DNA from: Streptomyces composti
GTDB taxonomy: Bacteria > Actinomycetota > Actinomycetes > Streptomycetales > Streptomycetaceae
Length of the DNA: 64,000 bases
Assembly: GCF_012034205.1 (NCBI RefSeq)
Contig: NZ_JAATEM010000014.1
Span: forward strand, 111,480 to 175,479
Direction: 5' to 3'
In this document: piece after piece, positions 17,094-27,336 of the stretch
Layout: each line of letters starts with the position of its first letter
Numbering within the stretch: the first letter of the stretch is position 1
Notes under the pieces: model-generated
What the model was told of the DNA's origin: nothing
Seen by the model: the letters and a program-made list of their open reading frames with translations, nothing else
Database searches by the model: none
Program-made: the position numbers and the translations under genes

Positions 17094-18773
17094 TCAGACC
17101 GGGTCGTAGCTGCGCTCGACCTTCTGGGTGCCGCTGCGGGTGCGGTAGGACCGGGCCCAGGCGGCGGTGGCGTCCGCGGTCCGGGCGGAGAGCACGTAGT
17201 AGTCCATCTGCGCCCGCTCGGCGGTGATGTCCAGCACGCCGTAGCCGTGGCGGTCGGTGTCGACCCAGCGCACATGCCGGTTGGCCGCCTTGATCAGCGG
17301 TGCGGCGACCGAGGAGATGCCGCCCTCGCGGACCTTCAGGATGTCGTCGAGGTTGTCGGAGGTGACCGAGGTGACGACGAACTCCGTGGCGGCCGAGGCG
17401 GACAGCGGGTACGTACCGGCGTTGACGGGCACGTCGTTGGCCCACGCCATGTGGATGTCCCCGGTGAGGAAGACGGTGTTGCGGATGGCGTTGTCGCGCA
17501 GATGCGCGAGGAGTTCGCGGCGGTCGTCGGTGTAGCCGTCCCACTGGTCGGTGTTGAGCGCGATGCCCTCCTGGGGCAGCCCGAGCAGCTTGGCGAGCGG
17601 CTTGAGCAGGCTCGCGGGAAGCGACCCGACGGCGAACGGCGAGATCATCACCGAGGTACCGACCAGCCGCCAGGTGGCGTCGGAGGCGGACAGGCCCGCC
17701 TTCAGCCAGTCGAGCTGGGCGCGGCCGGTGATGGTGCGGTCCGGGTCGTCGACCTCGCCCTTGCCGAGGGAGACCTGCTGGGAGCGGAAGGAGCGCAGGT
17801 CCAGCAGGGAGAGGTCGGCGAGCTTGCCGAAGCGCAGGCGGCGGTAGGTGGTGCCCTCGATCGCGGGGCGGACCGGCATCCACTCGAAGTAGGCCTGCTT
17901 GGCGGCGGCCTGACGGGCGGCCCAGGCGCCCTCGACGCCCTCGGTGTGGTTCTCGGCGCCGCCCGACCAGGCGTCGTTGGCGAACTCGTGGTCGTCCCAC
18001 ATCGCGATGACCGGGGCCTTGGCGTGCAAGGCCTGCAGGTCGGGGTCCGTCTTGTAGGTGCCGTGCCGCAGACGGTAGTCGGCGAGGGTGACGATCTCGT
18101 GGGCCGGCGAGTGCGGGCGGACGACGGTGCCGCGGGTGCCGTAGCCGCCGCTGGCGTACTCGTAGATGTAGTCGCCCAGATGCAGCCAGGCGTCCAGGTC
18201 GCCGCGGGCGGCGAGGTGGCGGTAGGCGGCGAAGTGCCCTGCCTCCCAGTTGGCGCACGAGACGACACCGAAGCGGAGTCCGCCGACGGCGGCGTCGGCG
18301 GCCGGGGCGGTGCGGGTGCGGCCGACGGGGGAGTCGGTGCCGCCGGCCGAGAAGCGGAACCAGTACTCGGTGGCCGGCTTCAGGCCGCGGATGTCGGCCT
18401 TCACGGTGTGGTCGGAGGCGGCGGTGGCGAGGGTGGACCCCTTCGCGACGACGTCGGTGAACGCCTTGTCCCGGGCGACGGTCCAGCTCACCTCGGTGTC
18501 CGGGCCGATCCCCGAGCCCGGCGTCGCCTCGGGCACCGGCGTCACCCGCGTCCACAGCAGGATGCCGTCCGGCAGCGGGTCGCCGGAGGCGACCCCGTGC
18601 AGGAAGGCGGGCGCCTGAGCGGCGGCCCGGGCGGGCAGCGCGGCGGCCAGCGGCCCGGCCAGCACCGCGGTGGCGGCGGCAGCCTTGACGACCGAACGGC
18701 GGCGCGGAGAGAGGGACTTCACGTCCGCGGTGGCGGAAACAGAGCTCTCTGATGATCTGTGTCGACTGGTCAC
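17094..18773 (-). CDS. phoD: Secreted alkaline phosphatase/phosphodiesterase, PhoD family
   Basis: A 559-residue exported enzyme with a Tat signal: [11 protein letters not shown] around residue 23, a hydrophobic stretch, then LPARAAAQA as the likely cleavage region. PhoD metal-site motifs follow in order: [31 protein letters not shown] and LTGDIHMAW. PhoD enzymes use Fe/Ca to cleave phosphodiesters and monoesters outside the cell and are normally under PhoP control. The start is GTG 18773. A terminator of the upstream gene separates it from that transcript, so it has its own promoter. Confidence 0.93.
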   Translation of the reverse strand: MTSRHRSSESSVSATADVKSLSPRRRSVVKAAAATAVLAGPLAAALPARAAAQAPAFLHGVASGDPLPDGILLWTRVTPVPEATPGSGIGPDTEVSWTVARDKAFTDVVAKGSTLATAASDHTVKADIRGLKPATEYWFRFSAGGTDSPVGRTRTAPAADAAVGGLRFGVVSCANWEAGHFAAYRHLAARGDLDAWLHLGDYIYEYASGGYGTRGTVVRPHSPAHEIVTLADYRLRHGTYKTDPDLQALHAKAPVIAMWDDHEFANDAWSGGAENHTEGVEGAWAARQAAAKQAYFEWMPVRPAIEGTTYRRLRFGKLADLSLLDLRSFRSQQVSLGKGEVDDPDRTITGRAQLDWLKAGLSASDATWRLVGTSVMISPFAVGSLPASLLKPLAKLLGLPQEGIALNTDQWDGYTDDRRELLAHLRDNAIRNTVFLTGDIHMAWANDVPVNAGTYPLSASAATEFVVTSVTSDNLDDILKVREGGISSVAAPLIKAANRHVRWVDTDRHGYGVLDITAERAQMDYYVLSARTADATAAWARSYRTRSGTQKVERSYDPV

Positions 18774-18802
18774 AGCCCATCAGGCTACTGGCAGGTACAT
18801 GC

Positions 18803-18838
18803 AAGAGCGGGTGAACTCGCCAAAGTTCACCCGCTCTT
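18803..18838 (-). terminator. Terminator of the DsbA-like gene
   Basis: A perfect 14-bp stem (18803-18816 with 18825-18838) and an 8-base loop lie 31 bp beyond the stop at 18870 and upstream of phoD on the same strand. Confidence 0.8.
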
Positions 18839-18869
18839 CCACAGTGATCAGGCCCGGATCATCCGGGCG

Positions 18870-19670
18870 TCACTTGGTGACGCCCGCGTCCTTCAGGGCC
18901 TTCTGGAATTCGGCGGGTGTGCCCGGGGTTTCGATCACCTTGCCGTTGATCTTGACGGTGGGGGTCGACTCGACGTCCTTGGCCTTTTGGAAGGAGTCGC
19001 TCATCTTCAGTGCCCAGGCGTCGTAGGTGCCCTTCTTCACGGCGTCCTGGAACTCCTTGTTGCCCTTCAGGGCGGCCACCGTGTCGGCCACCTCGAGCAG
19101 GTAGTCGTCCTCGGCGAACTTGTCCTCGGTCTCCTCGGGGTGGTGCTCGGCCGAGTAGAGCGCCTCCTTGTAGTCGAGGAAGGCGTCGGTGCTCACGTTC
19201 AGCGCGGCGCCGAGGGCGCTGAGGGCGTTCTTGGAACCCTCACCACTCAGCCGGTCGTCCAGGAAGGTGCCGATGGTGAAGCTGAGCTTGTAGTCGCCGT
19301 CCTTCATGCCCTTGTTGACGGCCTCGCCGACGCTCTGCTCGAAGGCCGCGCAGCCTGGGCAGCGCGGGTCCTCGTAGAGGTGAACCACGTTGTCGGTCCC
19401 GGACTCGCCGATGGTGACGGTGGTGCCGTTCTTGCCCGAGGTGTTGGCGGGGGCGACCACCTTCGCCTTGGCGGCCTTGTCCCAGCCCGAGGGCTTGTTC
19501 GCCTGGACGATCGCGTAGCCGACGCCGCCGGCCGCGGCGAGCACGCCGACGATGGAACAGGCGACGATGATCTGCCGCCTCAGCTTGGCCTTCTTCGCCT
19601 GGCGTTCGCGTTCGGCGCGGAGGCGTTCGCGGGCGGCGGTCTTGGCTGCGTGGCTGTTTCGCTTGCTCAT
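18870..19670 (-). CDS. Membrane-anchored DsbA-like thioredoxin-fold protein
   Basis: A 266-residue protein starting MSKRNSHAAK (ATG 19670). The N-terminus is cytoplasmic and strongly basic (residues 1-33), followed by one membrane helix (about 34-56) and an extracellular thioredoxin-fold domain. The redox motif is CPGC (Cys104, Cys107) and the cis-Pro loop is STPTVKING. It probably forms or isomerises disulfides in exported proteins. The architecture is the same as the protein at 48633, a second copy in this window. Confidence 0.9.
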   Translation of the reverse strand: MSKRNSHAAKTAARERLRAERERQAKKAKLRRQIIVACSIVGVLAAAGGVGYAIVQANKPSGWDKAAKAKVVAPANTSGKNGTTVTIGESGTDNVVHLYEDPRCPGCAAFEQSVGEAVNKGMKDGDYKLSFTIGTFLDDRLSGEGSKNALSALGAALNVSTDAFLDYKEALYSAEHHPEETEDKFAEDDYLLEVADTVAALKGNKEFQDAVKKGTYDAWALKMSDSFQKAKDVESTPTVKINGKVIETPGTPAEFQKALKDAGVTK

Positions 19671-19739
19671 GGGTTTTCGCTCCAGAGGGCGCACCCAGGG
19701 GTGCGGATGTGTGGCAGGGACTGTCGTGCTCGGTTCAGG

Positions 19740-20438
19740 TCACACGGACGTGACCGGGCACGGGGGTCCCCTGCGGCCCGGGGAGTGCGACAGGAGCAGC
19801 AGGCGGATCGTGGAGACGGGCGCCGTCGGGCGGGAGGGGCGGCGGATGCGGGGCGCACGGTGCGCCGTGATCACCGCCACCGCGAGCAGCAGCGGGCGGA
19901 AGGTCGTCGCCGCCACCGCCCGCAGGAGCTGCCCCAGTGCCCGCTCGCCCCGCCGCAGCCAGGCCGCCGCCACCAGGCCGACCCCGATGTGCGCGCCCAG
20001 CAGCAGCCAGGCGGTGCCCGGGCCGGCCTGCGCGAGGAGCGCCGGCAACCGGTCCCCGCCGCCCGCGGGGCCGGTCACCCGGGCCAGCGGCGCACCCACA
20101 CTCGTGCCGTCGCCGCACAGCACGTCGAAGCCGACCTCGCGCAGCGGGCCGGCGACCGGCCCGCCCGCCCGGCCGTAGCAGATGTGCTGCCCGGTGGTGA
20201 AGACCGTGTCGGCGGCCAGCTCCAGCGGGATCAGCAGCGCGGCGATGTGCCCGAAGGACCGCTCACGGCCGGCCAGGGCGAACGCCAGGGCGAACACCGC
20301 CCCGGCGATCGCGGCCACCGTGTTCAGCGGCAGCGGAGCCCCGGACAGCAGCACGTGCGACGCGGTGCTGAGCGTCACGACCACGGCCGTGAACAGCGCC
20401 GCGCGCACGGCTCTGAGCTGGGTTCCGGATATGTCCAT
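19740..20438 (-). CDS. Hypothetical integral membrane protein
   Basis: A 232-residue protein I cannot assign. It has about five hydrophobic segments (residues about 10-32, 38-56, 62-80, 135-165, 178-196) and an Arg/Pro-rich C-terminal tail. A region facing outside contains two cysteines (ICYGRAGG and FDVLCGDG). It starts at ATG 20438 and lies 69 bp upstream of the DsbA-like gene on the same strand, so they may be co-transcribed; a redox or envelope role would be inference only. Confidence 0.75.
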   Translation of the reverse strand: MDISGTQLRAVRAALFTAVVVTLSTASHVLLSGAPLPLNTVAAIAGAVFALAFALAGRERSFGHIAALLIPLELAADTVFTTGQHICYGRAGGPVAGPLREVGFDVLCGDGTSVGAPLARVTGPAGGGDRLPALLAQAGPGTAWLLLGAHIGVGLVAAAWLRRGERALGQLLRAVAATTFRPLLLAVAVITAHRAPRIRRPSRPTAPVSTIRLLLLSHSPGRRGPPCPVTSV

Positions 20439-20504
20439 GGCGGGGAAAGTGTGTCACGTGCTCCGGTAAGGGAGCGCTAAAGGGTCGAAGGAGCAGCAGC
20501 CGGA

Positions 20505-21830
20505 TCACAGGCCGGGGATGCGGCCGTTGCGGAACAGGTCCAGGAAGATCTGGTGGTCGGCGCGGGCCCGCGCGCCGTAGGTGTGCGCGAAATCGACCAG
20601 CAGCGGCGCCAGTCCCTCCTCGTCCGCGGCGATCGCCGCGTCGATGGCCCGCTCCGTGGAGAACGGCACCAGGGACTCGCCCGAGGTGTCGTCCGCCGCC
20701 GCGTGCATCGCCGCCGTGGCCCGGCCGAGATCGGCCACCACCTGCGCGATCTCCTCCGGCTCGTCGATGTCGCTCCAGTCCAGGTCCACCGCGTACGGCG
20801 ACACCTCGGCGACCAGCTGCCCCGCGCCGTCCAGCTCGGTCCAGCCCAGCCAGGGGTCGGCGTGCGCCTGCAGGGCGCGCTGGGAGATCACCGTGCGGTG
20901 CCCCTCGTGCTGGAAGTACTCCCGGATCGCCGGGTCCGTGACGTGGCGCGAAACCGCCGGTGTCTGGGCCTGCTTGATGTAGATCACCACATCGTTCTCC
21001 AGGGCGTCGCTGTGTCCCTCGAGCAGGATGTTGTACGACGGCAGCCCGGCCGAGCCGATGCCGATGCCGCGGCGCCCCACCACGTCCTTGACCCGGTAGG
21101 AGTCCGGGCGGGCCAGCGAGGCGTCCGGCAGCGTCTCCAGATAGCCGTCGAAGGCGGCGAGCACCTTGTAGCGGGTGGCCGCGTCCAGCTCCACCGCGCC
21201 GCCGCCGGGGGCGAAGCGGCGCTCGAAGTCCCGGATCTCGGTCATCGAGTCCAGCAGCCCGAACCGGGTCAGCGAGCGCGCGTCACGCAGCGCGTCCAGC
21301 AGCGGACCCTGGGCGGTGTCCAGCGTGAACGGCGGCACCTCGTCGCTCTTGGCGCCCGTGGCCAGCGCGTGGATGCGCTCGCGGTAGGCGGCCGCGTAGA
21401 TCTCCACCAGCTCGGTGATCTGCTCGTCGCTGAGCGCCTTCGCATACCCGATCAGCGCCACGGAGGCGGCGAACCGCTTCAGGTCCCAGGTGAAGGGACC
21501 GACGTAGGCCTCGTCGAAGTCGTTGACGTTGAAGACCAGGCGGCCGTTGGAGTCCATGTAGGTGCCGAAGTTCTCCGCGTGCAGATCGCCGTGGATCCAC
21601 ACCCGCGAGGTGCGCTCGTCCAGGTACGGTCCCGAGCGCTTCTCCGCCTGCAGGTCGTGGTAGAAGAGGCACGCCGTCCCCCGGTAGAAGGCGAAGGCCG
21701 AGGCCGCCATCTTGCGGAACTTCACGCGGAACGCGGCCGGGTCGGCGGCGAGGAGCTCGCCGAAGGCGGTGTCGAGGACGGCGAGGATCTCCTCACCGCG
21801 GTGCTCGTCGTTGAGCTGCGGGACCGACAT
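20505..21830 (-). CDS. DUF2252-family protein (kinase-like fold)
   Basis: A 441-residue soluble protein of the DUF2252 family. Kinase-like motifs are visible: RVWIHGDLHAENFGTYMD (catalytic-loop-like HGDLHxxN) and FNVNDFDEAYVGPFTWDL (DFD metal motif). Family members are common in actinobacteria and resemble aminoglycoside phosphotransferases; the substrate is unknown. The start is ATG 21830, divergent from dnaE with a 217-bp gap. Confidence 0.88.
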   Translation of the reverse strand: MSVPQLNDEHRGEEILAVLDTAFGELLAADPAAFRVKFRKMAASAFAFYRGTACLFYHDLQAEKRSGPYLDERTSRVWIHGDLHAENFGTYMDSNGRLVFNVNDFDEAYVGPFTWDLKRFAASVALIGYAKALSDEQITELVEIYAAAYRERIHALATGAKSDEVPPFTLDTAQGPLLDALRDARSLTRFGLLDSMTEIRDFERRFAPGGGAVELDAATRYKVLAAFDGYLETLPDASLARPDSYRVKDVVGRRGIGIGSAGLPSYNILLEGHSDALENDVVIYIKQAQTPAVSRHVTDPAIREYFQHEGHRTVISQRALQAHADPWLGWTELDGAGQLVAEVSPYAVDLDWSDIDEPEEIAQVVADLGRATAAMHAAADDTSGESLVPFSTERAIDAAIAADEEGLAPLLVDFAHTYGARARADHQIFLDLFRNGRIPGL

Positions 21831-22047
21831 CGCTCAGTGCCTCCTGGTGCGGGACGGGTGGTGGTCGGACGCCCGGGCCGGGCCGTCCCGGTGTCCAACG
21901 TGTGACGCTGCCCAGGAGTGCCCGTGACCCCCGCCCGAAGGTACGTGTGGAAGGGCCGCGAGTGTCAGTGCCGGGGCATAGACTTCGACGCTGACCAGAA
22001 GACTCGCCGCCTGTCCGTCACCAGCTGTTCTCCTTGGAGGCCGCACC

Positions 22048-25000
22048 GTGTCAAAGCCGCCGTTCACGCACCTGCACGTCCACACCCAGTACTCGCTGCT
22101 GGACGGTGCCGCGCGGCTGAAGGACATGTTCGACGCCTGCAACGAGATGGGCATGACGCACATCGCCATGTCCGACCACGGCAACCTGCACGGGGCGTAC
22201 GACTTCTTCCACTCCGCGCAGAAGGCCGGAATCACCCCGATCATCGGGATCGAGGCCTATGTCGCCCCCGAGTCGCGGCGCAACAAGCGCAAGATCCTCT
22301 GGGGCCAGCCGCACCAGAAGCGCGACGACGTCTCCGGCTCCGGTGGCTACACCCACAAGACGATGTGGGCGGTGAACAAGACCGGTCTGCACAACCTCTT
22401 CCGCCTCTCCTCGGACGCCTACGCCGAGGGCTGGCTGCAGAAGTGGCCCCGGATGGACAAGGAGACCATCGCCCAGTGGTCCGAGGGCATCGTCGCCTCC
22501 ACCGGATGCCCCTCCGGCGAGATCCAGACCCGGCTGCGCCTCGGCCATTTCGACGAGGCGCTCAAGGCCGCCGCCGACTACCAGGACATCTTCGGCAAGG
22601 ACCGCTACTTCCTGGAGCTGATGGACCACGGCATCGAGATCGAGCGCCGGGTCCGCGACGGCCTGCTGGAGATCGGCCGGAAGCTGGGCATCCCGCCCCT
22701 GGTCACCAACGACTCGCACTACACCTACGCGCACGAGGCCAGTGCCCACGACGCGCTGCTGTGCATCCAGACCGGCAAGAACCTCTCCGACCCCGACCGC
22801 TTCAAGTTCGACGGCACCGGCTACTACCTGAAGTCCACCGAGGAGATGTACGCCATCGACTCCTCGGACGCCTGGCAGCAGGGCTGCGCCAACACCGCCC
22901 TGATCGCCGAGATGGTCGACACCACGGGCATGTTCGAAAAGCGCGACCTGATGCCCAAGTTCGACATCCCGGAGGGCTACACCGAGGTCAGCTGGTTCCG
23001 CGAGGAAGTCATGCGCGGCATGCACCGCCGCTACCCGGACGGCATCCCGGAAGACCGCATGAAGCAGGTCGAGTACGAGATGGACACCATCATCTCGATG
23101 GGCTTCCCCGGCTACTTCCTCGTGGTCGCCGACTTCATCATGTGGGCCAAGAAGCAGGGCATCGCCGTCGGCCCCGGCCGCGGCTCGGCGGCAGGCTCGA
23201 TCGTCGCCTACGCCCTCGGCATCACCGACCTCGACCCCATCCCGCACGGCCTGATCTTCGAGCGCTTCCTCAACCCCGAGCGCATCTCCATGCCGGATGT
23301 CGACATCGACTTCGACGAGCGCCGGCGCGTCGAGGTCATCCGGTACGTGACCGAGAAGTACGGCGCCGACAAGGTCGCCATGATCGGCACCTACGGCACC
23401 ATCAAGGCCAAGAACGCCATCAAGGACGCCGCCCGCGTGCTGGGCTACCCGTACGCGATGGGCGACCGCATCACCAAGGCCATGCCCGCCGACGTCCTCG
23501 GCAAGGGCATCCCGCTGTCCGGCATCACCGACCCCAGCCACCCCCGCTACTCGGAGGCGGCCGAGGTCCGGGCGATGTACGAGAACGAGCCGGACGTGAA
23601 GAAGGTGATCGACACCGCCCGCGGTGTGGAGGGCCTGGTACGGCAGATGGGCGTGCACGCGGCCGGCGTGATCATGTCCAGCGAGACCATCACCGAGCAC
23701 GTCCCGGTCTGGGTGAGGCACACCGACGGCGTGACCATCACGCAGTGGGACTACCCGAGCTGTGAGTCGCTCGGCCTGCTGAAGATGGACTTCCTGGGCC
23801 TGCGCAACCTCACGATCATGGACGACGCCGTCAAGATGGTGAAGGCCAACAAGGGGATCGACATCGATCTCCTGAGCCTCCCGCTCGACGACCCCAAGAC
23901 CTTCGAGCTGCTCCAGCGCGGCGACACCCTCGGCGTCTTCCAGTTCGACGGCGGCCCGATGCGCTCCCTGCTCCGGCTGATGAAGCCGGACAACTTCGAG
24001 GACATCTCCGCCGTCTCGGCCCTGTACCGGCCGGGCCCGATGGGCATGAACTCGCACACCAACTACGCGCTGCGCAAGAACGGCCAGCAGGAGATCACAC
24101 CGATCCACCCCGAGCTGGAGGAGCCGCTCAAGGAGGTCCTGGACGTCACCTACGGCCTGATCGTCTATCAGGAGCAGGTGCAGAAGGCCGCCCAGATCAT
24201 CGCCGGCTACTCGCTCGGCGAGGCCGACATCCTCCGCCGCGTCATGGGCAAGAAGAAGCCGGAGGAGCTGGAGAAGAACTTCGTCATCTTCCAGGCCGGC
24301 GCCCGCAAGAACGGTTACAGCGACGAGGCCATCCAGGCGCTGTGGGACGTGCTGGTGCCGTTCGCCGGCTACGCCTTCAACAAGGCGCACTCCGCCGCGT
24401 ACGGACTGGTCTCCTACTGGACGGCCTACCTCAAGGCGAACCACCCCGCCGAGTACATGGCGGCGCTGCTCACCTCGGTGAAGGACGACAAGGACAAGTC
24501 GGCCGTCTACCTCAACGAGTGCCGCCGCATGGGCATCAAGGTGCTCCCGCCGAACGTCAACGAGTCCGAGGCCAACTTCGCCGCCCAGGGCGACGACGTG
24601 ATCCTCTTCGGCCTCTCCGCGGTGCGCAACGTCGGCACCAACGTGGTGGAGTCGATCATCAGGTGCCGCAAGGCCAAGGGGAAGTACACCTCCTTCCCGG
24701 ACTACCTCGACAAGGTCGACGCGGTCGTGTGCAACAAGCGCACCACCGAGTCGCTGATCAAGGCCGGTGCCTTCGACTCCCTGGGCCACACCCGCAAGGG
24801 GCTGATGGCCCAGTACGAGCCGATGATCGACAACGTGGTGGCGGTCAAGCGCAAGGAGGCCGAGGGGCAGTTCGACCTCTTCGGCGGCATGGGAGAGGAC
24901 CAGAGCGACGAGCCGGGCTTCGGGCTCGACGTCACCTTCACCGACGAGGAGTGGGACAAGGCCTACCTGCTCGCCCAGGAGCGGGAGATGCTCGGCCTGT

Positions 25001-25587
25001 ACGTCTCCGACCACCCGTTGTTCGGCCTGGAGCACGTGCTGGCCGACAAGGCCGACGCGGGCATCTCCCAGCTCACCGCCGGGGACTTCGGCGACGGCGC
25101 GGTCGTCACCATCGGCGGCATCATCTCCGGCCTGCAGCGCAAGATGACCAAGCAGGGCAACGCCTGGGCGATCGCCACGGTGGAGGACCTGGCCGGCTCC
25201 ATCGAGTGCATGTTCTTCCCTGCGACGTACCAGCTGGTGTCCACGCAACTCGTCGAGGACGCGGTGGTCTTCGTCAAGGGCCGACTGGACAAGCGGGAGG
25301 ACGTGCCGCGTCTCGTGGCGATGGAGCTGATGGTCCCCGACCTGTCCAACGCGGGGACCAACGCGCCCGTGGTGCTCACCATCCCGGCGGCCCGGGTGAC
25401 CCCGCCGATGGTCAGCCGCCTCGGCGAGATCCTCAGCCACCACAAGGGCGACAGCGAGGTGCGGATCAAGCTCCAGGGGCCGCGCAAGACGACGGTGCTG
25501 CGGCTGGACCGGCACCGGGTCAAGCCCGACCCGGCGCTCTTCGGTGACCTCAAGGCCTTCCTCGGGCCGTCCTGCCTGGCCGGCTGA
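22048..25587 (+). CDS. dnaE: DNA polymerase III alpha subunit
   Basis: A 1179-residue replicative polymerase (DnaE1 type). Order: PHP domain ([17 protein letters not shown] at the N-terminus), the catalytic palm with [12 protein letters not shown] (Asp419, Asp421), the thumb and fingers, a helix-hairpin-helix and beta-binding region, and a C-terminal OB fold ([20 protein letters not shown]). It copies the chromosome with the beta clamp. The start is GTG 22048 after CTTGGAGG. A 217-bp divergent region holds its promoter, and a strong hairpin ends the transcript. Confidence 0.97.
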   Translation: MSKPPFTHLHVHTQYSLLDGAARLKDMFDACNEMGMTHIAMSDHGNLHGAYDFFHSAQKAGITPIIGIEAYVAPESRRNKRKILWGQPHQKRDDVSGSGGYTHKTMWAVNKTGLHNLFRLSSDAYAEGWLQKWPRMDKETIAQWSEGIVASTGCPSGEIQTRLRLGHFDEALKAAADYQDIFGKDRYFLELMDHGIEIERRVRDGLLEIGRKLGIPPLVTNDSHYTYAHEASAHDALLCIQTGKNLSDPDRFKFDGTGYYLKSTEEMYAIDSSDAWQQGCANTALIAEMVDTTGMFEKRDLMPKFDIPEGYTEVSWFREEVMRGMHRRYPDGIPEDRMKQVEYEMDTIISMGFPGYFLVVADFIMWAKKQGIAVGPGRGSAAGSIVAYALGITDLDPIPHGLIFERFLNPERISMPDVDIDFDERRRVEVIRYVTEKYGADKVAMIGTYGTIKAKNAIKDAARVLGYPYAMGDRITKAMPADVLGKGIPLSGITDPSHPRYSEAAEVRAMYENEPDVKKVIDTARGVEGLVRQMGVHAAGVIMSSETITEHVPVWVRHTDGVTITQWDYPSCESLGLLKMDFLGLRNLTIMDDAVKMVKANKGIDIDLLSLPLDDPKTFELLQRGDTLGVFQFDGGPMRSLLRLMKPDNFEDISAVSALYRPGPMGMNSHTNYALRKNGQQEITPIHPELEEPLKEVLDVTYGLIVYQEQVQKAAQIIAGYSLGEADILRRVMGKKKPEELEKNFVIFQAGARKNGYSDEAIQALWDVLVPFAGYAFNKAHSAAYGLVSYWTAYLKANHPAEYMAALLTSVKDDKDKSAVYLNECRRMGIKVLPPNVNESEANFAAQGDDVILFGLSAVRNVGTNVVESIIRCRKAKGKYTSFPDYLDKVDAVVCNKRTTESLIKAGAFDSLGHTRKGLMAQYEPMIDNVVAVKRKEAEGQFDLFGGMGEDQSDEPGFGLDVTFTDEEWDKAYLLAQEREMLGLYVSDHPLFGLEHVLADKADAGISQLTAGDFGDGAVVTIGGIISGLQRKMTKQGNAWAIATVEDLAGSIECMFFPATYQLVSTQLVEDAVVFVKGRLDKREDVPRLVAMELMVPDLSNAGTNAPVVLTIPAARVTPPMVSRLGEILSHHKGDSEVRIKLQGPRKTTVLRLDRHRVKPDPALFGDLKAFLGPSCLAG

Positions 25588-25608
25588 GCGGACGGGCTCG
25601 TCGTGCGT

Positions 25609-25640
25609 GAGGGGCGCCCCCGGTTCCGGGGGCGCCCCTC
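25609..25640. terminator. Strong hairpin between dnaE and a convergent small gene
   Basis: A perfect 15-bp inverted repeat (25609-25623 with 25626-25640) lies 22 bp past the dnaE stop and 39 bp past the stop of the minus-strand gene at 25679. It can serve both. Confidence 0.83.
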
Positions 25641-25678
25641 GTGCCGTGCCTGGGCCTCAACGGCCCGGTGCGCCGATG

Positions 25679-25843
25679 TCAGTTGTGGCCGAAGCGCTTC
25701 TGCCGGCCCTTGCGCGCGATCTCGTCGGGGGCCGCCTGCGAGGTGCGCTGCTCGTCCGGGGTCTCGATCGCGGTCGGCTGCTGCGCCTGCTGGGCACGCT
25801 GGTTGTGGGCCTGCTTACGGTCACGGTTCTTGTTCTTGGCCAT
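25679..25843 (-). CDS. Small basic conserved protein of unknown function (54 aa)
   Basis: Reading the minus strand from ATG 25843 gives 54 residues, MAKNKNRDRKQAHNQRAQQA and on to RKGRQKRFGHN, ending at TGA 25681-25679. The ribosome site GGAGG lies seven bases upstream. It is hydrophilic, Gln/Arg/Lys rich and probably disordered; no family assignment is possible from memory, though similar small proteins are common in Streptomyces. The good ribosome site, codon use and position between a terminator and a divergent promoter region support it as a real gene. Confidence 0.75.
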   Translation of the reverse strand: MAKNKNRDRKQAHNQRAQQAQQPTAIETPDEQRTSQAAPDEIARKGRQKRFGHN

Positions 25844-26064
25844 GGGATGCCTCCTGTGGGGGATCTAGGGGCCAGGGCCGGAACCAGGTTCACATAGTCA
25901 TATAACCCGCGCGAGTCGGACAATTACCGTGTGTGACAAGTGCGGTCGGGGGAGGAAGTGTGGAAACGCCACGCCGAAGATCGAGTTCGAGCCGTTAACC
26001 CCGGCGCGGTCGGGCAGACTCGAATCAAGCCCGAAGCAAACCTCCCGGAAAGAGGGTGGATCGC

Positions 26065-27285
26065 GTGGACCGCTGCATCGTCCTGGTGGACGCCGGGTAT
26101 CTGCTGGGGGCCGCCGCCAGTCTCCTCGCCGGGGAACCCTCACGGTCCCGGATCACCGTGGATCACGCCGCTCTCATCCAGGGCCTGCGCGAACGCGCCG
26201 AGTCCGACACCCGGCAGCCGCTGCTGCGCATCTACTGGTTCGACGGCGCCCCCGACCGCGTCCCGCAGCCCGAGCACCGGCGGCTGCGCGTGATGCCCCG
26301 GGTCACCGTCCGCCTCGGTGCCCTCACGCGCAGTGACGGCCGCTGGGCGCAGAAGGGCGTGGACGCCGCCATGCACGCCGAGCTGACCGAACTGGCCCGC
26401 AACCGCGCCTGCTCCGACATCGTGCTGGTCACCGGCGACGGCGACCTGCTGCCCGGCATGATGGCCGCCAAGGAGCACGGCGTCGCCGTCCATCTGTGGG
26501 CCGTGCAGGCCGCCGACGGCGACTACAACCAGTCCGAGGACCTGGTCGCCGAGGCCGACGAGCGCCGGGTGCTCGACCGCGCCTGGATCGTCAAGGCGGT
26601 ACGGGCCAAGGACATCAGCGGGGTGTGCGCGCCCCCGCCCGTCGCCCGCCCCGAGATCGCCGCGATCCTCTCCGCCCCGCTGCCCGAGTCCGCGCTCCCC
26701 GCCGCAGGCGGACGCGCCGCCCAGCCGGCCGCGCACCCCGCGCACCCCGCGTCCGCAGCGGCCAACGGTGCGGCGGAGCGCACCCCGGTGGCCAGGGCCG
26801 TGCCCACCCCGAAGGACGTGGCCGCCCTGCGCGCCCCCGGCACCGCAGCGCCGCCCGCGCCGCCCGCCTCCGCCACCCTGCGCTGGTCCTCCGACAAGGG
26901 CTGGGTGGACCGGCCCGTCACCGAGCCGCCCGAGGCCGCGTCCATGCCGACCCTCGCCCAGCTCACCACCGCCGAGCAGCGGTGGGCCGACCGCGAGGAG
27001 GACATCACCACCGTCGGCGGCGACCCCTACGAGGTGGGGCAGGTCTTCGCCCGGCGCTGGGTGGAACGTCTCGGCGACCAGAGCCACCTGCAGAAGCTGT
27101 CCGGCATGTACCCGCGCATCCCGCACCGCATCGACGGCGAGCTGCTGCGCTACGCCGCCCGCTTCGGCCTGCTCGCCCACAAGGACGACCAGATCGACGA
27201 ACGCGACCGTTACGCCATCCGTGCGGGGTTCTGGCGCGAGATCGACGTGCGCACCGGCACCGAGCGGGCGGCAGCCGCCGAGTAA
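26065..27285 (+). CDS. NYN (PIN-like) domain protein
   Basis: A 406-residue protein with an N-terminal NYN nuclease-like domain (about 1-170). The acidic positions of the family are visible: CIVLVDAGYLLG, QKGVDAAMHAEL and VLVTGDGDLLPGM. A Pro/Ala-rich linker (about 190-300) leads to a folded C-terminal region (EVGQVFARRWVERLG to AIRAGFWREID) that could be a winged-helix module. NYN proteins are presumed RNases. GTG 26065 is chosen with AGAGGG upstream; GTG 26056 is equally in frame. The promoter lies in the 212-bp region shared with the small minus gene. Confidence 0.85.
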   Translation: MDRCIVLVDAGYLLGAAASLLAGEPSRSRITVDHAALIQGLRERAESDTRQPLLRIYWFDGAPDRVPQPEHRRLRVMPRVTVRLGALTRSDGRWAQKGVDAAMHAELTELARNRACSDIVLVTGDGDLLPGMMAAKEHGVAVHLWAVQAADGDYNQSEDLVAEADERRVLDRAWIVKAVRAKDISGVCAPPPVARPEIAAILSAPLPESALPAAGGRAAQPAAHPAHPASAAANGAAERTPVARAVPTPKDVAALRAPGTAAPPAPPASATLRWSSDKGWVDRPVTEPPEAASMPTLAQLTTAEQRWADREEDITTVGGDPYEVGQVFARRWVERLGDQSHLQKLSGMYPRIPHRIDGELLRYAARFGLLAHKDDQIDERDRYAIRAGFWREIDVRTGTERAAAAE

Positions 27286-27336
27286 CCTCCGCCCCGGAAG
27301 CCGGGCGGGCCCGCCGACCCCGTAGTCTCGTCCCTT

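Noticed and set aside
22051..25515. 1154-codon open frame antisense to dnaE
   Set aside because: Same composition effect; no domain, no ribosome site, and dnaE is clear on the other strand.
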